Origin: CAYJRR01 sp964372275 [NCBI: uncultured bacterium]
Lineage (GTDB): Bacteria; CAYJRR01
Direction: 5' to 3'
Assembly: GCA_964372275.1 (NCBI GenBank)
Contig: CAYJRR010000082.1
Location: forward strand, 1-20,544
Length of the DNA: 20,544 nucleotides
Shown: one piece after another, positions 1 to 6,263 of the stretch
How the letters are laid out: the number at the start of each line of letters is the position of its first letter
Position numbering within the stretch: position 1 is the stretch's first letter
The notes under the pieces: generated by a model
Databases searched by the model: none
What the model saw: the letters and a program-made list of their open reading frames with translations, nothing else
What the model was told of the DNA's origin: nothing
Made by a program: the position numbers and the translations under genes

Positions 1-2
1 GG

Positions 3-698
3 TTTTCGGCCGCCCTCCCCGCCCGGTTAACCTGCCCTACGGGCGGCGGGGTTGCAACCGCACTCACGGGGGGGGGTGGGGCCGGCGGCAACGGCGGCGC
101 CGGCGGCCGCGGCGGATGGCAGTTCAACAGCGCCGGAACCGACCACCAGACCGCCGGCCGGCCGGGAAGCGCCGTCGCCGAGTCGGTGCTGGAACGGATG
201 ACGATGGGAGGCGGCGGGGGGAGCGGACACCAGGACGGAACGGCGCCGTTCGCATCGGGGGGGAACGGCGGCGGCGTCGTCCTCGTCTTCGCCGCGGAGC
301 TCGAGCTCCGTGGCAGGATCGTTGCGGACGGCGAGGACGTCGTCCTGCCGTCGAACGCCGACGGCGGCTCGGGCGGCGGGGCGGGGGGGACGATCGCGCT
401 CTTCCTCGGTCGATCGACCGCCCCGTTCCAGTCCGGAAGCGGACTTTTTGCGCGTGGCGGCAAGGGCGGGGACACGGCGATCAGCCCGGTCGCGACGGCG
501 CGCGTCGGGCCGGGCGGCGGCGGAGGGGGCGGCCGGATCGTGGTCGTGCTCGGAAGCGACGGCTCCCTCGAAACCGACGTCCGAGGCGGATTCGTCGGCG
601 AATGCAACGACGACCCTTTCAACGCCACCGCAGGCTCGCCCGGGACGGTGGAACAGCGCTCCGACATCGTGTTGGCGGTAACCGGAGCCGTGCCGTGA
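3..698 (+). CDS. Gly-rich surface/secreted protein, C-terminal part (5' truncated by window edge)
   Basis: The frame is open from the first bases of the window to a TGA at 696-698, so the true start lies outside. About 231 residues are visible. They are dominated by Gly-rich stretches (GGGGAGGNGG, MGGGGGSG, GPGGGGGGGRI) alternating with short hydrophobic strands such as GGVVLVFAAELELRG and GTIALFL. This pattern of Gly-rich turns and beta strands suggests an extracellular repetitive beta-rich fold (inference). The visible part aligns along its length with the C-terminal half of the next gene: both have GGRGGWQ, an ERMTMGGGGG or ERLTMGGGGG block, GGNGGGVVL and LFARGG. At the DNA level, 105-123 and 1562-1580 are identical over 19 nt. 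The stop overlaps the GTG start of the next gene by 4 nt, so the two are probably co-transcribed. Any N-terminal signal or lipobox is out of view. I do not recognise a named family and assign no function. Confidence 0.75.
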   Translation, partial: FSAALPARLTCPTGGGVATALTGGGGAGGNGGAGGRGGWQFNSAGTDHQTAGRPGSAVAESVLERMTMGGGGGSGHQDGTAPFASGGNGGGVVLVFAAELELRGRIVADGEDVVLPSNADGGSGGGAGGTIALFLGRSTAPFQSGSGLFARGGKGGDTAISPVATARVGPGGGGGGGRIVVVLGSDGSLETDVRGGFVGECNDDPFNATAGSPGTVEQRSDIVLAVTGAVP

Positions 699-2152
699 AC
701 CGCCTGCGCGAGCCGCTCCTGGGACTGCTCGCGCTCGGCTTCGGCGCCGCCGTCCTCGCGGCGTGCACCCGAGAGGCACCGCCCGGGTTCGAGGAGGAGG
801 CCGACGACGACGACGACGATGACGACGACGGCACGGGGGATGACGACGACGACGACCTCCCACCCGGCGGTCCGTACGGCGACGGCCGGGACGGAGCGCT
901 CGTCCTGTCGTCGACCCTCGAGCCGAACGCCTGCGCCGGTCTCCTGCTGTCGACCAACCTGGGCGTCGTCTTGTCCTCCCCGCTTGCGCTCGCCGCCGGG
1001 GACCGTCTCCTGTTGTGGCAGGTGCAGGCCGGCAACGTGGCGACGGTCGGAGATACCGGCGGTGCCGTCTCCTTCACCGGCCTCGACGTGGGCGGATGGG
1101 AGATCGCGCGCGTGGTCGACGCCGCCGGGGATCGCGTCGACCTCGAGAGCGAGCCGCTCTGGCAGTACGAATCGACCGGCTTGCGGCGGGCGCAGGCCTG
1201 CCGACTTCCCCAGTACACCCGCGTCGAGCTCCAGTCGGGCGGAAGCCTCCGGGCGCGCGCCTGGAACGGAACCTCCGGCGGGATCGTGGCGTTCTATTCG
1301 AGCGGCTCGGTCCTGGTCGCCGCCGGCGGCGAGATCGAGGCGTCGGCGCGCGGCTTCCGCGGCGGGCGGATCAACGACACCAACAACGCCGGCGCGAACG
1401 TGTCGTCGGAGGAACCGGGAACGAGCCTCGCCGGCTACAAAGGGGAGGGGCTCGACGGCTCGTCGTGGAACCGGGTCGGACGCGGAAACATCGCCAACGC
1501 CGGCGGCAGCGGAAACGCGCACGACTCGGGGGGAGGCGGGGGCGGCGGAGGGGGCGCCGGAGGCCGCGGCGGATGGCAGTACTACCTGGTCGGCAACGCG
1601 ACCTACACGCTCAACGGAAACACCGCGGGGCGACGCGGAAGCCCGGTCGCCGCGCCGATCGCGGAGCGACTGACGATGGGCGGCGGTGGCGGGGACGCCT
1701 TCCAGAACGGCGATCCGGCGCTGATGGTCCCCGGCGGGAACGGCGGCGGCGTGGTGCTGATCGTCGCGCCGGCGATCCATCTCGAGGGGGACGTTCTGGC
1801 GGACGGCGGGCACGTCGGGACGTCGACCGACGAGGGCGGATCGGGAGGCGGGGGCGGCGGGACGATCGTCCTGTTCGTCGACGCGGCGAACCTGACCGCC
1901 GAGCCGGGGCCGCACCTGTTCGCGCGCGGCGGGAACGGCGGAAGCGTCGCCGTCTTCGGGTTGAACACCTCGCGACGGGGTCCGGGCGGGGGCGGAGGTG
2001 GAGGCCGGGTCTTCGTGCTCGGCACGGCCGACATCGCCGCCGACCTGATCGCGGTGGACGGCGGCCAACCGGGGACGACCAACCAGGGTTCGTACTGGCA
2101 GGCGACCGCCGGGACGGCCGGCACCCTCGAACGCGGCGGAACGCCACCCTAG
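695..2152 (+). CDS. Gly-rich lipoprotein with poly-Asp linker
   Basis: The start is GTG at 695, overlapping the upstream stop (GTGA). It is chosen because it gives a clean lipoprotein signal: Arg near the N-terminus, a hydrophobic stretch, and lipobox LAAC with Cys24. The protein has 485 residues. A mature N-terminal linker holds nine Asp (residues 37-45), a GTG spacer and six more Asp (49-54). Next comes a region of about 200 residues with two Cys and no recognised domain (roughly 60-260). The rest is a long Gly-rich C-terminal region with runs of up to nine Gly alternating with short beta-prone segments (GGTIVLFVDAANL, GGGVVLIVAPAIHLEG). That region is homologous to the preceding gene. Such Gly-rich modules occur in large secreted proteins of myxobacteria-like organisms and resemble beta-helical surface proteins (inference). 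It is probably an outer-membrane-anchored, surface-exposed protein; its role is unknown. An in-frame extension upstream of 695 exists but is a shadow of the previous gene. Confidence 0.82.
   Translation: MNRLREPLLGLLALGFGAAVLAACTREAPPGFEEEADDDDDDDDDGTGDDDDDDLPPGGPYGDGRDGALVLSSTLEPNACAGLLLSTNLGVVLSSPLALAAGDRLLLWQVQAGNVATVGDTGGAVSFTGLDVGGWEIARVVDAAGDRVDLESEPLWQYESTGLRRAQACRLPQYTRVELQSGGSLRARAWNGTSGGIVAFYSSGSVLVAAGGEIEASARGFRGGRINDTNNAGANVSSEEPGTSLAGYKGEGLDGSSWNRVGRGNIANAGGSGNAHDSGGGGGGGGGAGGRGGWQYYLVGNATYTLNGNTAGRRGSPVAAPIAERLTMGGGGGDAFQNGDPALMVPGGNGGGVVLIVAPAIHLEGDVLADGGHVGTSTDEGGSGGGGGGTIVLFVDAANLTAEPGPHLFARGGNGGSVAVFGLNTSRRGPGGGGGGGRVFVLGTADIAADLIAVDGGQPGTTNQGSYWQATAGTAGTLERGGTPP
803..856 (+). 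repeat. GAC/GAT trinucleotide run encoding poly-Asp linker
   Basis: Nine Asp codons (803-829), a Gly-Thr-Gly spacer (830-838), then six Asp codons (839-856), almost all GAC. It encodes the acidic spacer behind the lipobox of the surrounding gene. Such a run is prone to length change by slippage, so its length may vary between strains. Confidence 0.85.
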
Positions 2153-2187
2153 GTCACGCCGGTCGCTCGTGTATCCTCGGTGGCGCG

Positions 2188-3105
2188 ATGAGCCTCCCGA
2201 CGAGGGTCCGACTGCGTGAAGTCTCGCCGCGCGACGGCCTGCAGAACGTCACGTTTCCGGTCGCGACCGAGGACAAGGTTCGACTCGTCGACGCGCTTTC
2301 CGGGGTCGGAATCCCCGTGATCGAAGCGGCGGCATTCGTCTCGCCGAAGTGGGTCCCGCAGATGGCCGACGGCGCGCAGGTGATGGCGCGGATCGCGCGC
2401 GCGCCGGGTCGGCGCTACGCCGCTCTGGTGCCGAACCTGAAAGGATACGAAGCGGCGAAGGCGGCGCGCGCCGACGAGATGGTGCTCTTCGTCTCCGCGT
2501 GCGAGGTCTACGCGAAGAAGAACACCAACCAGTCGATCGACGAGGGCCTGGCCGCGCAGCGCCCGGTCGTCGAGGCCGCGGCGAAGGACGGCGTTCCGCT
2601 CTCGGTCGACGTTTCGATGGCGTTCGGCTCCCCCTACGTGGGGGAGATCGATCCGGCGGTGGTGGCCCGCGTCGCTCGGGCGATGGTCGACCTCGGCGTG
2701 CGCGAGGTCTACCTCGCCGACACCACCGGCACCGGGAGTCCGGCTTCGGTCGAGCGGGTGATCGACACGGTGCGTTCGGCGGCGCCGGAGGCGACGATCG
2801 GCCTGCACCTCCACGACACCCGCGGACTGGCGCTGGCCAACGCGCTGGCGGCGCTTCGCCTCGGCGTCGACCGGTTCGACGCGTCGGTCGGCGGGATCGG
2901 CGGCGGCCCCTACGCGGAAGGGGCGACCGGAAACGTGGCCACCGAAGACCTGGTATGGATGCTCTCCTCGATGGGGATCGAGACCGGCGTCGACCTGCCG
3001 AAGCTGCTCGAGGTCGGGACGCTCGTCGAGCGGATCGTAAAACGCCCGCTCGCGTCGAAGCTGATCCACGCCGGCCTCCCCACCGGCTGGAAGCCGCGGG
3101 CGTAG
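2188..3105 (+). CDS. Hydroxymethylglutaryl-CoA lyase family protein lacking the catalytic Cys
   Basis: This 305-residue protein matches HMG-CoA lyase (about 300 residues in bacteria) from end to end as a DRE-TIM metallolyase barrel. Visible family residues are SPRDGLQN (Arg15, Asp16), IEAAAFVSPKWVPQMAD with Glu46, LHLHDTRGLALAN (His207 and His209, the equivalents of human His233 and His235), and GATGNVATEDLVWML with the metal-ligand Asn. Known HMG-CoA lyases split HMG-CoA into acetyl-CoA and acetoacetate at the end of leucine degradation. The signature loop, normally SVAGLGGCPY, reads SVGGIGGGPY here. Gly240 (codon GGC at 2905) therefore stands where the catalytic Cys (human Cys266) is expected. 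Activity may be weak, or the substrate or reaction may differ. The ATG at 2188 puts the conserved R-EVSPRDG strand close to the N-terminus, as is usual. The next gene, a carboxyltransferase 40 nt downstream, supports an acyl-CoA catabolic role. Family call is firm; exact reaction is uncertain. Confidence 0.88.
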   Translation: MSLPTRVRLREVSPRDGLQNVTFPVATEDKVRLVDALSGVGIPVIEAAAFVSPKWVPQMADGAQVMARIARAPGRRYAALVPNLKGYEAAKAARADEMVLFVSACEVYAKKNTNQSIDEGLAAQRPVVEAAAKDGVPLSVDVSMAFGSPYVGEIDPAVVARVARAMVDLGVREVYLADTTGTGSPASVERVIDTVRSAAPEATIGLHLHDTRGLALANALAALRLGVDRFDASVGGIGGGPYAEGATGNVATEDLVWMLSSMGIETGVDLPKLLEVGTLVERIVKRPLASKLIHAGLPTGWKPRA

Positions 3106-3145
3106 TTGCGCGGGTTTGCGGTCGCGGGATAGCGTTGGTCCTTCC

Positions 3146-4735
3146 GTGGGCCATCCGAAGACCGAAGCCGATCTGAAGGAGCGCGTCGCCCGGGTCCTTC
3201 AGGGGGGCGAGCCGAAGTACCACGCCAAGAACGCCGAGAGCGGGAAGCTGTTCGCTCGCGAGCGGATCCGGCGGCTGTTCGACGACGGGAGCTTCGTCGA
3301 GGAGGGGCGGTTCGCCAACTCGCTCAAGGGGGGCGCACCGCACGAGCAGGGGGAGGGCGGGCCGTACGGAGGGCTTCCGGCGGACGGGGTCGTCACCGGC
3401 ACCGGCCGCGTCGCCGGCCGGCCGGTGGCGGTGATCGCCAACGACTCGACGATCAAGGCGGGCTCCTGGGGCCCCCTCACCGTGGAGAAGATCCTTCGGC
3501 AGCAGGAGCAGGCGGGTCGGCTGAAGATCCCGATCGTCTACCTGGTCGATTCCGCCGGCGCGCGGATCACCACCCAGGTCGACATGTTCCCCGGGCGGCG
3601 CGGGGCCGGCCGCATCTTCCACAACGAAGTCTCCCTGAGCGGCGTCGTTCCGCAGATCTGCGGTCTGTTCGGACCGTCGGCGGCAGGGGGGGCCTACATC
3701 CCCGCCTTCTGCGACGTGGTGGTGATGGTCGAAGGGAACGCGTCGATGTACCTCGGTTCGCCGCGGATGGCGGAGATGGTGATCGGGGAGAAGACGACGC
3801 TGGAGGATCTGGGGGGTGCGCGGATGCACTGCTCCGTCTCCGGTTGCGGCGACGTGCTGGTCGCGACCGAAGCCGAGGCGATCGCCAAGATCCGGGAGCT
3901 GCTCGCCTACCTTCCGTCGAACGCCGACGGCGATCCGCCGTCGATCGAAGCGCGTGCCCCCGCCCCCGCCGGGCGCGACGCGGCCAAGTCGCTCGAGGAG
4001 CTGATCCCCGACAACGAGAACCGTCCGTTCGACATGCATGCGGTGATCGACCGGATCGTCGACGCCGGCAGCTTCTGGGAGGTGAAGGCGCTCTGGGCGA
4101 AGGAGATCGTCACCGGGTTCGCGCGGCTCGACGGCCGCCCGATCGGGATCGTGGCCAACCAGCCGAAGCACCTGGGCGGCGTGCTGTTCGTCGACAGCGC
4201 CGACAAGGCGACCCGCTTCGTCCAGCTGTGCGATGCCTTCAACGTTCCGCTCCTGTTCCTCGCCGACGTCCCCGGATTCATGATCGGGACCAAAGTCGAG
4301 CGGGAGGGGATCATCCGCGCCGGCGCGAAGATGATCTTCGCCGTCTCCGAGGCGAGCGTGCCGAAGATCAGCGTCGTGGTGCGCAAAGCCTACGGCGCCG
4401 GCCTCTACGCCATGTGCGGGCCCGGTTACGAGCCCGACGCCTGCCTCGCCCTTCCCACCGCGATGATCGCAGTGATGGGGCCCTCGGCGGCGGTGAACGC
4501 CGTCTACTTCAACAAGATCGAGGCCAAGCCGGAGTCGGAGCGCGCGGCCTACGTCGACGCGCTGCGCGCCGAGTACGCCGAGGACGTCGACCTCTACAAG
4601 CTCGCCAGCAAGGCGGTGGTCGACGACGTCGTCGCCCCCTCCGGACTGCGCGAGACGCTCGTCGCGCGGTTCCGCGCCTACGCCACCAAGCGCCGACCGG
4701 CGCCGACGAAGCGCCACGGGGTGATGCCGGTATGA
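3146..4735 (+). CDS. Acyl-CoA carboxylase, carboxyltransferase (beta) subunit
   Basis: The 529-residue product has the two crotonase-like halves of the carboxyltransferase subunit of biotin-dependent acyl-CoA carboxylases (PccB/MccB type, usually 510-540 residues). It would move CO2 from carboxybiotin to an acyl-CoA in the cytoplasm. The N-half opens with KLFARERIRRLFDDGSF and has an oxyanion-type loop GPSAAGGAYIPAFCD (from residue 176). The C-half has ADVPGFMIGTKVEREGIIR and a second loop GAGLYAMCGP (from residue 417), and ends in HGVMPV as is common in the family. Substrate cannot be read from sequence: propionyl-, methylcrotonyl- or another acyl-CoA. The HMG-CoA lyase-like gene just upstream favours the leucine/isovalerate pathway (inference). 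The biotin carboxylase/BCCP subunit is not in this window. GTG at 3146 is preferred because it starts just before the conserved N-terminal helix; an upstream TTG at 3116 would add ten unconserved residues. The stop overlaps the next gene (ATGA). Confidence 0.93.
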   Translation: MGHPKTEADLKERVARVLQGGEPKYHAKNAESGKLFARERIRRLFDDGSFVEEGRFANSLKGGAPHEQGEGGPYGGLPADGVVTGTGRVAGRPVAVIANDSTIKAGSWGPLTVEKILRQQEQAGRLKIPIVYLVDSAGARITTQVDMFPGRRGAGRIFHNEVSLSGVVPQICGLFGPSAAGGAYIPAFCDVVVMVEGNASMYLGSPRMAEMVIGEKTTLEDLGGARMHCSVSGCGDVLVATEAEAIAKIRELLAYLPSNADGDPPSIEARAPAPAGRDAAKSLEELIPDNENRPFDMHAVIDRIVDAGSFWEVKALWAKEIVTGFARLDGRPIGIVANQPKHLGGVLFVDSADKATRFVQLCDAFNVPLLFLADVPGFMIGTKVEREGIIRAGAKMIFAVSEASVPKISVVVRKAYGAGLYAMCGPGYEPDACLALPTAMIAVMGPSAAVNAVYFNKIEAKPESERAAYVDALRAEYAEDVDLYKLASKAVVDDVVAPSGLRETLVARFRAYATKRRPAPTKRHGVMPV

Positions 4736-5604
4736 AGACGTGGGCGACGCTTTTACTTCCCGCTCTCGCCATCGGCGGCGCAGCAACGGCGGCGGCGAAG
4801 CCGAAGCCGGCGAAGTCGGCCCCTTCGCCGCGCCCGTCCCCGGCGATCGCCCTTCCCGCGGAGGCGCCTCCGCCGGAGCCGCCCTCCGCGCGACCGGTCC
4901 TGTTCCGTGGCAAATGCGCCCGCGGATCGGGTCCGTCCGCGTGCCGCATCGTCGCCGTCGGAACGGTGACCGAGGCCGGACTCGAGCCCCTCGCGTGCAA
5001 GCCGGGTGACGAGGCGTCGGTCCGCGCGTCGATCGCGAAGCGCTACTTCGAGGCCGGGACGGTCCTCGACCTCTACGCGCGGGGCGCCCCGGCGGGCTCC
5101 TTCCAGATCGCCGCCGCCGAACCGACGGCCGGCTGCGGCGCCGCGGCGACGGGCGCGCGCGTCGACCTGTCCGGACCGGTCTTCGACTTCGTCGCGCTTC
5201 ATCCGAACGACCCGGTGAAGCTCGGCGCGAGCCGCTTCCCGTCGTCGGTCCAGCCCGACGCGGAGGCGATCGCCGTCGCCGCCTTGGTCACGCCGCAGAG
5301 CACGCTCGCGACGGGCGAGGTCGCGGTGCGCGAGGTTCGACGCCTGCGCGATGCGGACCGGAGCGTGATGGTGGTCGACGCCACCGGCGGAGGCCGGCAG
5401 GTGGTGGTCATCGCCGAAGGGAACGGACCCGCTCCGCGCGACTGGCGGCCGGTCTGGTCGAGTCTGGAGAGGATGCCGGGCGTGCCGCTCGCCCTCGTCG
5501 ACACCTTCGACCTCGGCGCCGACGGCCGGATGGAGATCCTCCTCGAGCGCAGCGATGCAACGGCGTGGTTGCTCCTCCGACGCCACGAACGTGAGTGGCG
5601 GTAG
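4732..5604 (+). CDS. Secreted protein of unknown function, coupled to the carboxylase gene
   Basis: The ATG at 4732 overlaps the carboxylase stop by 4 nt (ATGA), implying translational coupling. The 290-residue product begins with Lys at position 2, a hydrophobic core and AATAAA, a credible Sec signal peptide cut near residue 22. A Lys/Pro/Ala-rich linker of about 40 residues follows (KPKPAKSAPSPRPSPA). The remaining 230 residues contain four Cys (GKCARGSGPSACR, LACKPG, AGCGA), consistent with periplasmic disulfides. The end, LVDTFDLGADGRMEILLERSDATAWLLLRR, resembles the D-L-D-G-D-G-R-EI pattern of VCBS/FG-GAP-like segments found in other secreted bacterial proteins; this is a weak resemblance. 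I recognise no family. Placing a periplasmic protein in an acyl-CoA metabolic operon is odd, and the overlap may only reflect genome compaction. Confidence 0.78.
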   Translation: MKTWATLLLPALAIGGAATAAAKPKPAKSAPSPRPSPAIALPAEAPPPEPPSARPVLFRGKCARGSGPSACRIVAVGTVTEAGLEPLACKPGDEASVRASIAKRYFEAGTVLDLYARGAPAGSFQIAAAEPTAGCGAAATGARVDLSGPVFDFVALHPNDPVKLGASRFPSSVQPDAEAIAVAALVTPQSTLATGEVAVREVRRLRDADRSVMVVDATGGGRQVVVIAEGNGPAPRDWRPVWSSLERMPGVPLALVDTFDLGADGRMEILLERSDATAWLLLRRHEREWR

Positions 5605-5624
5605 AGGGGTTCGGGGAGGCCCCG
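5604..5624 (+). repeat. 21-bp element, copy 1, with short GC hairpin after a stop codon
   Basis: The element starts on the last base of the upstream stop codon and contains CGGGG-AGG-CCCCG (5612-5624), a 5-bp stem with a 3-nt loop. A second copy at 6210-6230 matches at 19 of 21 positions, the only differences being TT against CC in the middle. It may be a weak terminator or a small repeated element. There is no U-tract, so terminator function is doubtful. Confidence 0.5.
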
Positions 5625-5703
5625 GTCGGGGGACGCGGGCGCGTCGGGCGGGACACGCGCGGGTCGGCGGACCGCCCCCGGCGGCCGTAGAAGTTACACG
5701 GAT

Positions 5704-5720
5704 GGGTTCCCGACGAACCC
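5704..5720. promoter_or_regulatory. Inverted repeat GGGTTC-N5-GAACCC, possible activator site
   Basis: A 6-bp perfect inverted repeat with 5-nt spacer lies about 80-97 nt upstream of the start site predicted from the sigma-54-like element at 5775-5789. That is the usual distance for a bacterial enhancer-binding protein site. A second palindrome, GAACGTTC, lies at 5751-5758 and reuses the GTTC/GAAC core. Function is inferred from position and symmetry only. Confidence 0.3.
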
Positions 5721-5774
5721 GCTCGGCGCGCGAATCCATCGATAAATCATGAACGTTCGTGAGGGCTTCCCCTC

Positions 5775-5789
5775 TGGCTTGGAGGTTGC
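5775..5789 (+). promoter_or_regulatory. Candidate sigma-54 (-24/-12) promoter
   Basis: The sequence TGGC, seven bases, then TTGC followed by T matches the invariant elements and spacing of sigma-54 promoters (consensus TGGCAC-N5-TTGC). The GG and GC pairs are 5776-5777 and 5788-5789, predicting a transcript start near 5800 and a leader of about 25 nt with a good ribosome binding site for the lipoprotein gene at 5825. The -24 box lacks the usual AC after TGGC, so this is a good but imperfect match. Confidence 0.5.
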
Positions 5790-5810
5790 TTTAACACCCT
5801 CCGAGGCACA

Positions 5811-5817
5811 GGGAGGA
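5811..5817 (+). promoter_or_regulatory. Strong Shine-Dalgarno for the lipoprotein gene at 5825
   Basis: GGGAGGA lies 7 nt before the ATG at 5825. It is one of the clearest ribosome binding sites in the window and fixes the start of the small lipoprotein. Confidence 0.75.
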
Positions 5818-5824
5818 ACCGAAG

Positions 5825-6208
5825 ATGCGTGGGGTCGTCGGCATCGGTCGAGTGGCGGTGGTCGGAGGCGCGCTCCTGGCGTCGGCCTGCGGAAATCCGG
5901 GTGACGTCTTCTGCTCGCAGTCGCCCGAGCCGTCGGTGATCGTCAACGTCTTCGACGCGCGCACCGAGCTCCCGGTGTCGGGCGTGATCGTTCTCGGCAT
6001 CAACGCCCAGAAGGAGTACCGCGCCACCTGCATCGACGAGGAGACGCCCTGCGGCAAGTACGCCATCGCCGAGGACGTGCCCGGTTACTTCGACGTCCAG
6101 ATCTCCGTTCGCGGCTACGACGACGAGGCGGTTCGCGTCCACGTGCAGGACGGCGTCTGCCACGTCGAGACCGAAGTCGTCTCGGTCGGGCTGCTCAGCA
6201 ACGAGTGA
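5825..6208 (+). CDS. Small lipoprotein with Ig-like/CarboxypepD_reg-type fold
   Basis: A 127-residue product with an ideal ribosome binding site. The N-terminus has an Arg, a hydrophobic stretch and ASAC with Cys22 as the likely lipidated residue; Ala at -3 is acceptable. The mature part reads PSVIVNVFDARTELPVSGV and later YAIAEDVPGYFDVQISVRGY. This matches the pattern of carboxypeptidase-regulatory-like/transthyretin-like Ig domains, in which a strand, a variable loop and a GYFDVQISVRGY-type closing strand recur. Four further Cys could form disulfides. It is probably a periplasmic-facing or surface lipoprotein; its partner is unknown. It stands alone between a candidate sigma-54 promoter and a strong hairpin, so it is probably monocistronic and under activator control (inference). 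Confidence 0.85.
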   Translation: MRGVVGIGRVAVVGGALLASACGNPGDVFCSQSPEPSVIVNVFDARTELPVSGVIVLGINAQKEYRATCIDEETPCGKYAIAEDVPGYFDVQISVRGYDDEAVRVHVQDGVCHVETEVVSVGLLSNE

Positions 6209-6209
6209 C

Positions 6210-6230
6210 GAGGGGCCCGGGGAGGCCCCG
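6210..6230 (+). repeat. 21-bp element, copy 2, with GC hairpin after a stop codon
   Basis: Begins two bases after the stop of the small lipoprotein gene. It shares 19 of 21 bases with 5604-5624. In this copy GGGGCC (6212-6217) can also pair with GGCCCC (6224-6229), making a longer stem. The two copies bracket the lipoprotein gene and its promoter region. Confidence 0.5.
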
Positions 6231-6263
6231 AGGAAGCCCGATGGGCGGACCGTCCGAGACGCG

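Noticed and set aside
1-2152. Mycobacterial PE_PGRS proteins as the source of the Gly-rich genes
   Set aside because: No PE domain, a lipobox and poly-Asp linker are present, and the rest of the window (Pal, CpoB, lipoproteins) is Gram-negative; the resemblance is compositional.
3116-3145. TTG start extending the carboxylase by ten residues
   Set aside because: The added residues are not family-like and lie close to the preceding stop; GTG at 3146 begins nearer the conserved N-terminal helix.
2249-4786. 845-codon open frame on the - strand opposite the lyase and carboxylase genes
   Set aside because: It is a GC-driven antisense shadow: its product is Arg/His/Gly/Pro-rich with no domain, while the + strand frames show full enzyme families.
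5605-5824. Small extra coding sequence in the largest intergenic gap (an open frame at 5555-5752)
   Set aside because: The frame starts inside the upstream gene, is Arg-rich and lacks a ribosome binding site; the gap is better explained by promoter elements.
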